This document shows, piece by piece, positions 51,140 to 60,362 of a stretch of DNA of 64,000 nucleotides (position 1 is its first letter; the number at the start of each line of letters is the position of its first letter). The stretch is from Aurantibacter sp034110465 (GTDB lineage: Bacteria > Bacteroidota > Bacteroidia > Flavobacteriales > Flavobacteriaceae). The stretch is taken from NCBI GenBank assembly GCA_034110465.1, contig JAWUZD010000003.1:248001-312000 (forward strand), in the 5' to 3' direction. The notes under the pieces are model-generated. The model did no database searches and was not told where the DNA came from. It was given only the letters and a program-made list of their open reading frames with translations. The translations under genes were made by a program, and so were the position numbers.

Positions 51140-53380
51140 ATGATTCCAAAAGTATTTAAAGAGGTTATAGACCTTGGAGATGGAAGAGAAATCTCTATCG
51201 AGACTGGAAAGTTAGCAAAACAGGCACATGGTTCTGTTGTTGTAACTTCTGGTAAATGTATGATGCTATGTACAGTAGTATCTAATTACAAGCAAAGTGA
51301 TGTTGATTTTTTACCTTTAACGGTAGATTATCGCGAAAAATTTGCTGCAGCTGGACGTTATCCAGGTGGTTTCTTTAAAAGAGAAGCTAGACCAAGTGAT
51401 GGCGAAGTTTTAACTATGCGTTTAGTGGACAGAGTTTTACGTCCATTATTCCCAAAAGATTATCACGCAGAAACGCAAGTAATGGTTCAGTTAATGTCTC
51501 ATGACGAAAACGTTATGCCAGATGCTATGGCTGGATTAGCTGCTTCTGCTGCTATACAATTATCTGATTTCCCTTTTGAATGTGCTATCTCTGAAGCAAG
51601 AGTTGGTCGTATAAACGGTGAATTTATAATTAACCCAACTAGAGCGCAATTAGCAGAATCTGACATCGATATGATGATTGGAGCAAGTGCTGATTCTGTA
51701 ATGATGGTTGAAGGTGAGATGGATGAAATTTCTGAAGAAGAAATGGCTGATGCAATTAAATTTGCTCATGAAGCTATTAAAGTACAATGTGCTGCTCAAG
51801 TAAAATTAGCAGAAGCTTTTGGTAAAAAAGCAACACGTGAGTACGCTGCAGAACGTGAAGACGCAGATTTAGAAAAAGTGGTTTACAATTTAGCTTACGA
51901 TAAAGTTTATGCTATTGCTAAAAACGGATCTTCTAAACAAGAACGTACGTCTGCATTTGCTGAAATTAAAGATTCTATTAAAGCTGGTTATTCTGAAGAA
52001 GAATTAGCTGATTTTGGAGATTTAGTATCTAAATATTATAACAAAGCTGAAAAATCGGCAATTAGAAACTTAACATTAAACGAAGGTTTACGTTTAGATG
52101 GACGTAAGACTGACGAGATTAGACCAATTTGGTGTGAAGTTGACTATTTACCATCTACACACGGTTCTGCTGTATTTACACGTGGGGAAACTCAAGCATT
52201 AGCTACAGTAACTTTAGGAACGTCTAGAGATGCAATGAAAATAGATATGCCATCTCACGAAGGTGAAGAGAATTTCTATTTACATTATAACTTTCCACCA
52301 TTCTGTACAGGTGAAGCTAGACCATTAAGAGGAACTTCTCGTAGAGAAGTTGGTCATGGTAACTTAGCGCAACGTGGTTTAAAAGGAATGATTCCTGCAG
52401 ATTGCCCTTACACAGTACGTGTAGTATCTGAAGTTTTAGAATCTAACGGTTCTTCTTCTATGGCAACAGTTTGTGCTGGAACGATGGCTTTAATGGATGC
52501 TGGTGTTAAATTAACAAGACCTGTATCTGGAATTGCAATGGGATTAATTTCTGATGCAGATTCTGGTAACTTTGCTGTTTTATCTGATATTTTAGGCGAT
52601 GAAGATCACTTGGGAGATATGGACTTTAAAGTAACGGGGACTTCTAAAGGTATTACGGCTTGTCAAATGGACATTAAAGTAAAAGGTTTAGGTTACGATG
52701 TATTAGAATCGGCATTAGCACAAGCTCGTGATGGTCGTATACATATCTTAGGTAAATTAACAGACACTATTGATACACCTGCTGAAAGCGTTAAAGATCA
52801 CGCACCAACAATGGTTACACGTAGAGTACCAAATGAATTTATTGGTGCACTAATTGGACCTGGAGGAAAAGTGATCCAAGAAATGCAAAAAGAAACAGAA
52901 ACAACTATCGTTATTAACGAAGATCCTGTTACTGAAGAAGGTATTGTTGAGATTTTAGGTGTTGGTAACGAAGGTATTGCGAAAGTAATGGCTAAGATTG
53001 ATGCTATATTATTCAAACCTGAAAAAGGATCTGTTTACGAAGTAAAAGTAATCAAAATGTTAGATTTTGGAGCTGTTGTAGAATATATGGATGCGCCAGG
53101 AAACGAAGTTTTATTACACGTAAGCGAATTAGCTTGGGAACGTACTGAAACAGTTACTGATGTGGTTAATATGGGTGATATTTTTGATGTGAAGTACTTT
53201 GGTTTAGACCCAAGAACTCGTAAAGAAAAAGTATCTAGAAAAGCACTTTTACCTAAGCCTGAAGGTTTTGTTGAAAGACCACCAAGAGACGACAAACGTT
53301 CTTCTGGAAGTAGAGATAATCGTGGACGCGACAACCGTAGAGACGATAGAAAACCAAGAGAAACTAAAAAAGAGGATTAA
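51140..53380 (+). CDS. pnp: Polyribonucleotide nucleotidyltransferase (PNPase)
   Basis: This 3'-5' phosphorolytic exoribonuclease degrades mRNA. Two RNase PH domains are seen (YPGGFFKREARPSDGEVLTM near 74; FPPFCTGEARPLRGTSRREV near 390). A KH domain follows (FIGALIGPGGKVIQEMQKET, near 567) and then an S1 domain (GSVYEVKVIKMLDFGAVVEY, near 630). The last 40 residues form an Arg/Asp-rich disordered tail. At 746 residues it is a little longer than E. coli PNPase because of this tail. It ends at a strong terminator. Confidence 0.98.
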   Translation: MIPKVFKEVIDLGDGREISIETGKLAKQAHGSVVVTSGKCMMLCTVVSNYKQSDVDFLPLTVDYREKFAAAGRYPGGFFKREARPSDGEVLTMRLVDRVLRPLFPKDYHAETQVMVQLMSHDENVMPDAMAGLAASAAIQLSDFPFECAISEARVGRINGEFIINPTRAQLAESDIDMMIGASADSVMMVEGEMDEISEEEMADAIKFAHEAIKVQCAAQVKLAEAFGKKATREYAAEREDADLEKVVYNLAYDKVYAIAKNGSSKQERTSAFAEIKDSIKAGYSEEELADFGDLVSKYYNKAEKSAIRNLTLNEGLRLDGRKTDEIRPIWCEVDYLPSTHGSAVFTRGETQALATVTLGTSRDAMKIDMPSHEGEENFYLHYNFPPFCTGEARPLRGTSRREVGHGNLAQRGLKGMIPADCPYTVRVVSEVLESNGSSSMATVCAGTMALMDAGVKLTRPVSGIAMGLISDADSGNFAVLSDILGDEDHLGDMDFKVTGTSKGITACQMDIKVKGLGYDVLESALAQARDGRIHILGKLTDTIDTPAESVKDHAPTMVTRRVPNEFIGALIGPGGKVIQEMQKETETTIVINEDPVTEEGIVEILGVGNEGIAKVMAKIDAILFKPEKGSVYEVKVIKMLDFGAVVEYMDAPGNEVLLHVSELAWERTETVTDVVNMGDIFDVKYFGLDPRTRKEKVSRKALLPKPEGFVERPPRDDKRSSGSRDNRGRDNRRDDRKPRETKKED

Positions 53381-53402
53381 TTCTTTTTGAATTTTACAAG
53401 TT

Positions 53403-53441
53403 TAAAAGCCTGATTGTTTATACAATCAGGCTTTTTTTTGA
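53403..53441 (+). terminator. pnp terminator
   Basis: AAAAGCCTGATTG, loop TTTATA and CAATCAGGCTTTTTTTT make a strong intrinsic terminator, which also faces the convergent hydrolase gene. Confidence 0.92.
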
Positions 53442-53514
53442 TATTATTACGTTTTAAAACTGCTTATGGATAAGTTTTAGTCTAACCATTAAAGAATTGA
53501 ATAGAACCATGGCA

Positions 53515-54354
53515 TTACATCAAAAACTCAATAGATTTATCTACCACAAATTGTAATTGTTCTGGTACCCCATTTTTATTCCAAGGATGAGATGCATTAA
53601 AAACGTGATTAGAATTTTCAATTGCTAACAAGCTGCTTTTCGGATTCCATTTATGAAGATCTAAGGCTTCAATAAATTTAACAGATGGATCTTCCGTTGC
53701 GTGAACAATTAGATGTGGAATTTGTAATTTCTCTACTGCTAACTTTATATTTAAACGTTCTTGATTAGCTATAAAGTCTTCATAAAATTGATAATTATGA
53801 GGCATTTGTTGTTTTGTTCTTCCGTTTAAAACATACTTTACACCATCTTTTTTCCATTTTTCTAACTCACCAATAGTAGCTGTTCTTTTTCCAAAATCGC
53901 AAATACTTGCCCAGGTAATTAGTTTTGTTACTCTATTATCTTCAGACGCTAAAATGGAAACGATTCCGCCACCACGAGAATGTCCAATTAGGGTTATATT
54001 TTGTATGTCAATTTCATTTGAATACGAATTATTTTCATCTAACATAAAATCAATCATATTTTTTAAATCAGATAATTCTTTGGTGTAATTATTTTCGGCG
54101 AATGCCTCTAAATCAGGAAAATCAATTGGATTATCTAATGTTCCGCCGTTATGAGAAAAATTAAATTTTACAAAAAAACAATCGACTTTCATAAATTCTT
54201 CAGCAACCAAATTCCAACAACCCCAATCTTTAAAACCTTTATAACCGTGACAAAAAACAACTAAAGGTTTCTTTTTACTGGATTGATTATAATACAAATC
54301 GTAAACAATAGATTTATTGTTTTCTCTAGTTAAAATTTGGTTTTTGTGTATCAT
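53515..54354 (-). CDS. Alpha/beta-hydrolase (dienelactone hydrolase / S9-like fold)
   Basis: The 279-residue cytoplasmic hydrolase has the oxyanion motif FCHGYKGFKDWGCWN (about 34-48), the nucleophile elbow GHSRGGGIVSIL (Ser near 126), an Asp in VHATEDPSVKF (about 219) and a His in NSNHVFNASHPW (about 250). A complete Ser-Asp-His triad is therefore visible. There is no signal peptide. The substrate is unknown; an esterase or peptidase role is possible. It stands alone, divergent from the downstream aminotransferase gene. Confidence 0.85.
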   Translation of the reverse strand: MIHKNQILTRENNKSIVYDLYYNQSSKKKPLVVFCHGYKGFKDWGCWNLVAEEFMKVDCFFVKFNFSHNGGTLDNPIDFPDLEAFAENNYTKELSDLKNMIDFMLDENNSYSNEIDIQNITLIGHSRGGGIVSILASEDNRVTKLITWASICDFGKRTATIGELEKWKKDGVKYVLNGRTKQQMPHNYQFYEDFIANQERLNIKLAVEKLQIPHLIVHATEDPSVKFIEALDLHKWNPKSSLLAIENSNHVFNASHPWNKNGVPEQLQFVVDKSIEFLM

Positions 54355-54482
54355 TTTATAAAAATAAAAGAATAAGCTTAAAAACGTTAAATAAACATCA
54401 TCAATTCTTTTAAGAATTAATTAATTCTTACATTTTAAATCCATATTTTTTTTGCAACTTTGTTTCTCTAAAATTTACAGAA

Positions 54483-55673
54483 ATGCCAAAAATATCTAAT
54501 AAAGGACTTGCAATGCCACAATCGCCAATTCGTAAATTGGTGCCATTTGCAGAAAAAGCTTACGCAGCAGGAAAAAAGGTTTATCATTTAAATATTGGTC
54601 AGCCAGATATTAAGACGCCTCAAGTAGCTTTAGATGCTGTAAAAAACAATTCTTTAGAAATTTTAGCATACACGCGTTCAGAAGGTTCTGACACTTATAG
54701 ACAGAAAATTGCGGACTATTACAAGCGTAACGACATTTTTGTAAACAAAGAAGATATTATTGTAACTACTGGCGGAAGCGAAGCTTTATTGTTTGCTTTT
54801 GGTAGTATTATGGATGTAGATGACGAAGTTATTATTCCTGAGCCATTTTACGCTAATTACAACGGATTCTCTACAGCATCTGGCGTAAAAGTTGTTCCTG
54901 TAATTTCTAAAATTGAAGATAATTTTGCATTGCCTCCAATAGAAGAATTCGAAAAATTAATTACACCTAAAACAAAGGCTATTTTAATTTGTAACCCAGG
55001 AAATCCTACTGGTTATTTGTATTCTAAAGACGAGATTAAGAAATTAGCAGCTATAGTTAAAAAACACGATTTATTTTTAATTGCTGACGAAGTTTACCGT
55101 GAGTTTGCTTACGATGGCGAAGTCCACTACTCTATTTTACAAGAAGAAGGATTAGATGAACACGCTATAATTATTGATTCTGTCTCTAAACGTTACAGCA
55201 TGTGTGGTGCACGAATTGGTTGTTTAGTAAGTAAAAGTAAATCTGTAATTGCTACAGCTTTAAAATTTGCACAAGCACGATTAAGTCCGCCAACATTAGC
55301 ACAAATTGCTAGTGAAGCTGCTTTAGAAACACCACAAAGTTATTTTGATGATGTTATTGAAGAATACGTAGAAAGACGAAACACATTAATTAATGGCTTA
55401 AAAGAAATAGAAGGCGTAAAAGTTGCTAACCCAAAAGGCGCTTTTTATTGCGTGGTAGAATTACCTGTAAAAAATAGTGATGCTTTTGCACAATGGTTAT
55501 TAGAAGAATTTGACGTGGATAACGAAACTATTATGGTTGCTCCTGCTGGTGGATTTTATAGTACACCAGGCGTAGGTTTAAACCAAATTAGAATTGCTTA
55601 TGTATTGAACCAAGAAAGCCTTTTAAAATCAGTAAATATTTTAAAACAAGCTTTAAAAGTTTATAAAGACTAA
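54483..55673 (+). CDS. Class I/II PLP aminotransferase
   Basis: The 396-residue PLP enzyme shows YHLNIGQPDIKTPQ, TTGGSEALLFAFGSI, CNPGNPTGYLYSKDE, LIADEVYREFAYDG and the lysine motif DSVSKRYSMCGARIGC. It belongs to the aspartate/alanine aminotransferase superfamily but differs from the two others in this window in its lysine context (SKRYSMCG). Its substrate is not clear. Its stop codon is directly followed by the GTG start of murB, so the two are translationally linked. Confidence 0.9.
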   Translation: MPKISNKGLAMPQSPIRKLVPFAEKAYAAGKKVYHLNIGQPDIKTPQVALDAVKNNSLEILAYTRSEGSDTYRQKIADYYKRNDIFVNKEDIIVTTGGSEALLFAFGSIMDVDDEVIIPEPFYANYNGFSTASGVKVVPVISKIEDNFALPPIEEFEKLITPKTKAILICNPGNPTGYLYSKDEIKKLAAIVKKHDLFLIADEVYREFAYDGEVHYSILQEEGLDEHAIIIDSVSKRYSMCGARIGCLVSKSKSVIATALKFAQARLSPPTLAQIASEAALETPQSYFDDVIEEYVERRNTLINGLKEIEGVKVANPKGAFYCVVELPVKNSDAFAQWLLEEFDVDNETIMVAPAGGFYSTPGVGLNQIRIAYVLNQESLLKSVNILKQALKVYKD

Positions 55674-56687
55674 GTGACTATACAGCACAACATATCTCTA
55701 AAACCATACAATACTTTTGGTATAGATGTACAAGCAAAGCAATTTGTAAGTATTTCTAGTACAAACGAATTAATTGCCATTTTAAAGGCAAATCCAAACA
55801 CCGAAAAACTACTTTTAGGTGGCGGAAGTAATATGTTGTTAACTCAAGATGTTGAGAAACTTGTTATTCATTTAAATTTAAAAGGAAAAACAGAAATTTC
55901 TAAAACAGAACATCACGTTCTAATTGAAGCTAATGCTGGCGAAAATTGGCACGAATTTGTGCTTTGGTCTATAAATCAAGGTTTTGGTGGTTTAGAAAAC
56001 ATGTCGCTTATACCCGGAAATGTAGGAACTAGTCCAATACAGAATATTGGTGCTTATGGCGTAGAATTAAAAGATACGTTTGTAAGCTGTAAAGCTTTAA
56101 ATATTGAAACTTTAGAGGTTGAAGAATTCACGAACGAAGAATGTAAATTTGGTTACAGAAATTCTATTTTCAAAAACGAATCTAAAGGCAAATACATAAT
56201 TCTAAGTGTTATTTTTAAGCTAACTCATAGTTCGCATCATCTTAAAGTAGATTATGGTGCTATTAAAGATGAATTATCTCAGAAAAACATTAGTAATCCT
56301 ACTATAAAAAATGTGTCTGATGCTGTAATTGCCATTAGACAATCTAAATTACCAGACCCCAAAGAAATTGGAAATAGCGGTAGCTTTTTTAAGAATCCTG
56401 TTATTCTAAAAGAAGATTTTAATAAGCTATTAAAAAACTTTCCAAAAGCACCAAGTTACAAGGTTTCTGAAACCGAAGTTAAAGTTCCTGCAGGTTGGCT
56501 TATAGAAACTACTGGGTTTAAGGGCAAAACCTTTGGCAATTATGGCGTACATAAAAAACAAGCTTTAGTCTTAGTTAATTATGGTGGAGCAACTGGAACA
56601 GAGATCTTAAATCTGTCTAAATTAATTCAAGAAACTGTAAAGCGTATTTTTGAGATTGAAATTGAAGCTGAAGTGAATGTTTTATAG
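55674..56687 (+). CDS. murB: UDP-N-acetylmuramate dehydrogenase MurB
   Basis: MurB reduces UDP-GlcNAc-enolpyruvate to UDP-MurNAc in peptidoglycan synthesis. The 337-residue flavoenzyme begins HNISLKPYNTFGIDVQAKQF and has the FAD motif LLLGGGSNMLL (about 45-55), SLIPGNVGTSPIQNIGAYGV (about 111-130), FGYRNSIFK and GNSGSFFKNPV with the catalytic Ser, then the C-terminal EVNVL. The GTG start at 55674 is contiguous with the upstream stop codon. The length fits the type I MurB of E. coli. Confidence 0.97.
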   Translation: MTIQHNISLKPYNTFGIDVQAKQFVSISSTNELIAILKANPNTEKLLLGGGSNMLLTQDVEKLVIHLNLKGKTEISKTEHHVLIEANAGENWHEFVLWSINQGFGGLENMSLIPGNVGTSPIQNIGAYGVELKDTFVSCKALNIETLEVEEFTNEECKFGYRNSIFKNESKGKYIILSVIFKLTHSSHHLKVDYGAIKDELSQKNISNPTIKNVSDAVIAIRQSKLPDPKEIGNSGSFFKNPVILKEDFNKLLKNFPKAPSYKVSETEVKVPAGWLIETTGFKGKTFGNYGVHKKQALVLVNYGGATGTEILNLSKLIQETVKRIFEIEIEAEVNVL

Positions 56688-56741
56688 TTTTATAATCAAG
56701 TCTGATTTTTAAATTACACTAAAGCCAATTAAATACCATAA

Positions 56742-56830
56742 TGTCAGTCTGAGCTTGTCGAAGTATAGACTTTTGTTTTTAATTAATATGCTGTATAAAA
56801 AATCTATACTTCGACAAGCTCAGTAAGACA
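56742..56830. repeat. Long inverted repeat of the TGAGCTTGTCGAAG type
   Basis: Two 28-base arms (56742-56770 and 56803-56830) are complementary except for about three positions. Each contains CTGAGCTTGTCGAAGTATAG or its complement, separated by an A/T-rich loop of about 32 bases. No ORF or transposase is present. It looks like a REP-type palindromic element and, as RNA, would form a very stable hairpin downstream of murB. Confidence 0.8.
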
Positions 56831-56906
56831 CACCTTTTCATAATCATAGAAGAGAAAATAAGTTTATTTCTTATTACTAAAACAAGTATTATTTCTTAAA
56901 TCAGAT

Positions 56907-57575
56907 CTAAAAAACCTCGTAAAGTGTAGTTTCAATTACACCTTTATTATCTTTTAAAGGAATAGACAACAGCAGCTTTTCTGCTTTTACTTTAAAGTTA
57001 AATGGTGAGGCTAATACATCTACGCCACTTTTCTTTTTTAGCCTTATGCCTTGACCAGAAATAATATCTTTATTGGGTTCAAAATTACCGCTAGGCAAGT
57101 GCTCGGTTAGAATAACATATTTAAATCGACTTAATTTATTGATTACATTTTTAACCTCAGCATTAGATAAATGTTGTAAAACCTGTCTAATTAAAACGCA
57201 ATCTCCAGCAGGTAAGTTATCTACTGCAATATCTAAACATTGGAATTCTAAGTTGTCGGCTTTAAATGTTTCTTTATTATGCTCAATAAGACCTGAAACT
57301 ATATCTACTGCAACATAAGACTTGGTGTATTTTACTAATTGCTTACCAATGTTAAAATCGCCACAACCTAAATCGCACACCACAAGCGAATTATTAAAAG
57401 ACTTAAAAAAAGACGTTACAATTTCTATGTACGGATTTACAATTTCAGGATTATGAGAGCCATCACCAGAATAAAACGCAGCATTAGTGTTTCCCCAAAG
57501 ATTAAGATTATAAACCTGTTCCATAACCGCTTTTGTTGGCCAAGGTTGTTTTATATTTCCTGCTTTCTTTATCAT
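56907..57575 (-). CDS. Class I SAM-dependent methyltransferase
   Basis: The 222-residue protein has the SAM-binding motif VVCDLGCGDFNIGKQLVKYT (about 68-87), the acidic residue ending motif II (YVAVDIVSGLIEHN) and DCVLIRQVLQHLSNAEV, the post-motif typical of small-molecule methyltransferases (V/L-Q-H-L). The substrate is unknown. It is isolated from its neighbours by the long inverted repeat on one side and an A/T-rich gap on the other. Confidence 0.82.
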   Translation of the reverse strand: MIKKAGNIKQPWPTKAVMEQVYNLNLWGNTNAAFYSGDGSHNPEIVNPYIEIVTSFFKSFNNSLVVCDLGCGDFNIGKQLVKYTKSYVAVDIVSGLIEHNKETFKADNLEFQCLDIAVDNLPAGDCVLIRQVLQHLSNAEVKNVINKLSRFKYVILTEHLPSGNFEPNKDIISGQGIRLKKKSGVDVLASPFNFKVKAEKLLLSIPLKDNKGVIETTLYEVF

Positions 57576-57715
57576 AATTATCTCAAAAACGCACTATTAA
57601 ACAAAGCTACAACTAAATTTCATTTTTTTATCTTAACTTATAATCTTAGCTTAGTAGATATATTAGAAATAAACATAATGATGTGTTCATTTCTAAGTTG
57701 TACACAATTTGAGGA

Positions 57716-58361
57716 ATGAACAAATATGACAAAATTGGAATTGCATTAATAGCAATTGGATTTCTAATTCCAATGTTTGTCTTTACGGGATTTGTAATTG
57801 GACTTCCCCTTTTTATAATTGGAGTAATCGTTCTTTTCTTTGGAAATCTTAGAGTAAAGCAAAAACTACTATGGATTTTGACACCATTAGTATTGTTTTA
57901 TCCAACATCAAAAGTTGTTTATGAAATTTCATTCTACTTCGCTGACATTCAAAAAGTGGATTTAATTCTACCTGATGACTTTAAAGGAAATGCAATCATT
58001 ATTGACAACAGCGATTTCGGGCAAACATTTGTAAAAAAACATAGACGAGAACAAATCGTTTTTAACGAAAACGGAATTGGATTTACAAAGCTCAAGATTT
58101 AGAGTTTTTATAAAACAAAAAAATGGAGAGTTAAAGAGAATCTTGTTGAGTCCAAAAAGTTCTGAAAAGACGACTCTTCTCGCTTATGGAGAAAGTAATT
58201 TTAAAAAAACTATCAAATCAGAAAACAAACATATTCCTTACGACTTTGTTAGAATCGGAGAAAATTTTAAAGAACAAAGTAATTCCGAAAAAAGGTATGA
58301 ACTGATTGAATTAATTAAAAAAGGAGAATTATACACTGTGTACAACACACTGCATAATTAA
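57716..58361 (+). pseudogene. Frameshifted two-part gene: membrane N-terminus and soluble C-terminus
   Basis: The first frame (57716-58102, 128 residues) begins MNKYDKIGIALIAIGF, has two or three transmembrane helices to about residue 70, then a soluble part starting VDLILPDDFKGNAIIID and ending at TAG. Removing one T from the TTT at 58098-58100 joins it to the second frame as KIRVFIKQKNGELKRILLS. That frame continues to 58361, giving about 215 residues. The soluble part recalls small immunity-like domains (possibly DUF6843), but this is weak. Perfect 10-base inverted repeats (GTTGTACACA at 57697, TGTGTACAAC at 58337) flank it, suggesting a mobile or cassette-like history. Confidence 0.6.
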
Positions 58362-58381
58362 TTGTTTGGCCAATAATTATG
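58353..58381. repeat. Imperfect hairpin at the end of the frameshifted gene
   Basis: CATAATTAATTG and CAATAATTATG pair over 11 bases with one bulge around the loop TTTGGC. It spans the stop codon at 58359-58361 and lies directly after one of the 10-base inverted repeats. It could be a recombination site or a weak terminator; there is no T-run. Confidence 0.45.
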
Positions 58382-58411
58382 TACAATTGCGTGCTTCAAC
58401 AAGTTAAAAAA

Positions 58412-59152
58412 ATGATAAAAACAGTAACAACAACAATAATATGTTTTGGAATAAGTATTTTATCTTTTGGTCAAAATGATCAACTTAAACTTACCGTAAA
58501 TAAGTTTAACGTTTTTAAGGATACGGTTAAAAATACATTCAAAATTAAAGACCAGAATCATAAAATAATTAAAAAGGACTTGAAGTATGTAAATTTTGCT
58601 GGATATAGTAATTCTTTACAAGTATTAGATAAAAACAATAATCTTGTTTATTTAAATGAGAACTTAAAACAAATAGAACATCCCGAAAATGAGATATTAG
58701 AAGTTTGTGGCACTGTAGCTTACTTTGAAATGAAAATTATTGAAACTAACGAAAACTATGTAATCGAATTTACAGAGGACAATTCAGTCTATAATGAAGG
58801 TATAAAAAAGACCATAATAGATACCATAGCAAAAACAAATGTTAAAGATATTTACTTTGCTAACTCAGAAAAGGAAATTAGTTATGATGAGAATTTTTCT
58901 TTTCCGACATATATAATTTTAGACTTAGGTAATAGATTTGGAATAAAACAAAACAACACCATAGACTATTATGATGCTATAGATTTAAAGAATCCTTTTG
59001 CTATAAAAGTCAAAAGAAAAAATCTTTTTGGCTATTATGGTATATCCGAAATAAAATACAAAGCGTTAGATGAATTTAAATATAATCTTGCCAAATTTGA
59101 AACAGAATTCGGGCAAAAAGGTTTTATTGATATCAACGGAAACGAATACTAA
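58412..59152 (+). CDS. Secreted protein of unknown function
   Basis: The roughly 246-residue protein starts MIKTVTTTIICFGISILSFGQ, a clear signal peptide. I moved the start 11 codons downstream to this ATG. The mature part is rich in Asn, Lys and aromatic residues with beta-strand character and YFEMKIIETNENYVIEF, IYFANSEKEISYDEN and FGYYGISEIKYKALDEFKYN. The last pattern resembles WG-repeat-like proteins (GYYGI..KY....F..A.FE.E.GQKGFIDING), in which each unit ends near G-[FY]-I/D. Without a search this remains a suggestion. It lies in the accessory stretch after the frameshifted gene. Confidence 0.7.
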   Translation: MIKTVTTTIICFGISILSFGQNDQLKLTVNKFNVFKDTVKNTFKIKDQNHKIIKKDLKYVNFAGYSNSLQVLDKNNNLVYLNENLKQIEHPENEILEVCGTVAYFEMKIIETNENYVIEFTEDNSVYNEGIKKTIIDTIAKTNVKDIYFANSEKEISYDENFSFPTYIILDLGNRFGIKQNNTIDYYDAIDLKNPFAIKVKRKNLFGYYGISEIKYKALDEFKYNLAKFETEFGQKGFIDINGNEY

Positions 59153-59229
59153 ATCCAAAAAAAAAAATGCAAAATAGCTACAACAAACATATCACCACTC
59201 AATTTTAAGCTTAATAAAAAACATAACTT

Positions 59230-59457
59230 ATGAAAATCAACTTACTATCTTGCGATGCACCAAGACCAGACAGAAGAGCAATAGCTAAATGTATTACAGA
59301 AATTGCGTCTAACGTTAGCGATTCTTTAGCCAAAGAGTTTACAGATATATTATTAGAAGGCGATGCTGTAGATATTGAAATAGAAGATAAAAACTCTGCA
59401 TCAGATTTAAGAGCTTTAAGAAAATTAGATATTGATTACGAAATTGTAGAAGACTAA
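59230..59457 (+). CDS. Small acidic protein of unknown function, 75 residues
   Basis: The protein reads MKINLLSCDAPRPDRRAIAK, then an amphipathic helix region (SLAKEFTDILLEGDAVDIEI) and DLRALRKLDIDYEIVED. The alpha/beta pattern and the C-terminal strand suggest a compact ferredoxin-like fold, perhaps binding a partner. It has no signal peptide. It sits 111 bases before an ECF sigma gene in the same direction. I recognise no named family, but its codon usage and clear ATG support a real gene. Confidence 0.65.
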   Translation: MKINLLSCDAPRPDRRAIAKCITEIASNVSDSLAKEFTDILLEGDAVDIEIEDKNSASDLRALRKLDIDYEIVED

Positions 59458-59568
59458 AACCAACATTACTTTTGTAATCACAAAGTTTTCCCAAAATAAA
59501 AATCTTGCATAACAAAACGTAAAAAACTAACGTTAAAAAAGTAAGTCTCACTTCTAAAACATTTAGTT

Positions 59569-60087
59569 ATGCAAAATCCAACCGAAACACAACTTGTACT
59601 TCTTCTAAAAAACAATAAACAACAAGCCTACACGTATTTGCATAATAATTACGCTACTAACCTTAGCAGAATTATAAATGCTATAGTTAAAAATACAGAC
59701 GACACTAAAGATGTATTACAAGAAGCTTACATTAAGATTTTTAAAAACATTAAATTCTACAACCCTAAAAAAGGAAAATTATATACGTGGTTACATCAAA
59801 TTACTAAAAGAACCGCTATAGATTTTTTTAGAAGTAAAAAAAGAAAGCAGACTGAAAACGGAACCATCATAACTGCTTCTAACCACTTAAACACAGATGT
59901 GTTGGATTTAAAAAACCACTTAAACAACTTATCTATTAATCACAAAGAAGTATTACAGTCGGTTTACTTAGAAGGTTACACACACGAGCAAGCTAGCAAG
60001 AAACTAAACGTAAAATTAGGGACTTTAAAATCGCGTTTAAAAGCAGGTTTAAAACAATTACAGAACATTTATTGTAAACGTAAATAA
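59569..60087 (+). CDS. ECF-type RNA polymerase sigma factor
   Basis: The 172-residue protein has region 2 (AYTYLHNNYATNLSRIINAI, DVLQEAYIKIFKNIKFY, GKLYTWLHQITKRTAIDFFR) and region 4 (NHKEVLQSVYLEGYTHEQAS, KLNVKLGTLKSRLKAGLKQL). No anti-sigma gene follows, unlike the operon at 5.1 kb. The next gene encodes a small Cys-containing membrane protein from its own -7 box. Confidence 0.92.
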   Translation: MQNPTETQLVLLLKNNKQQAYTYLHNNYATNLSRIINAIVKNTDDTKDVLQEAYIKIFKNIKFYNPKKGKLYTWLHQITKRTAIDFFRSKKRKQTENGTIITASNHLNTDVLDLKNHLNNLSINHKEVLQSVYLEGYTHEQASKKLNVKLGTLKSRLKAGLKQLQNIYCKRK

Positions 60088-60099
60088 GCTAAAAATTCG

Positions 60100-60107
60100 T
60101 ATCTTTG
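60100..60107 (+). promoter_or_regulatory. Candidate -7 box before the Cys-rich small protein
   Basis: TATCTTTG matches TAnnTTTG, 21 bases before the TTG start at 60129. Confidence 0.5.
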
Positions 60108-60128
60108 TAACTCTAAAAATCGGACGTT

Positions 60129-60335
60129 TTGAAATTATTTTTAATCACATTAGTATTATTAGGATTAGGTGTAGCAGGAATAGCTATTAAAATTTGGGCC
60201 AAAAAAGATGGTAAATTTGCAGGAACATGTGCAAGTCAAAATCCAATGTTAAATAAAGAAGGAGAAAACTGTGGATTCTGTGGAAAAACCCCAGAACAAT
60301 ATGCAGATTGCAGCGAACCTGAACACGAATCTTAA
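60129..60335 (+). CDS. Small membrane-anchored Cys-rich protein
   Basis: The 68-residue protein starts at TTG with one hydrophobic helix (LFLITLVLLGLGVAGIAIKI), followed by a soluble tail with four Cys: TCASQNPMLNKEGENCGFCG and then YADC. The CxxC pair (CGFC) could bind metal or act in redox chemistry; with the other two Cys a zinc or Fe-S site is possible. Similar short proteins occur in other flavobacteria as I remember, without known function. It ends before a strong bidirectional terminator. Confidence 0.72.
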   Translation: MKLFLITLVLLGLGVAGIAIKIWAKKDGKFAGTCASQNPMLNKEGENCGFCGKTPEQYADCSEPEHES

Positions 60336-60362
60336 CAACAGTTAAGAACAACAAGACATTAT

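Noticed and set aside
58337..58420. Possible integron attC-like recombination site downstream of the frameshifted gene
   Set aside because: A hairpin and short inverted repeats exist, but I cannot align the GTTRRRY / RYYYAAC core boxes at both ends and no integrase is in view. I kept only the plain repeat description.
59500..59560. ECF-type promoter (AACGTT...GTCTC) before the sigma gene at 59569
   Set aside because: The -10 CGTC is absent and spacing is not distinctive, so autoregulation cannot be supported here.
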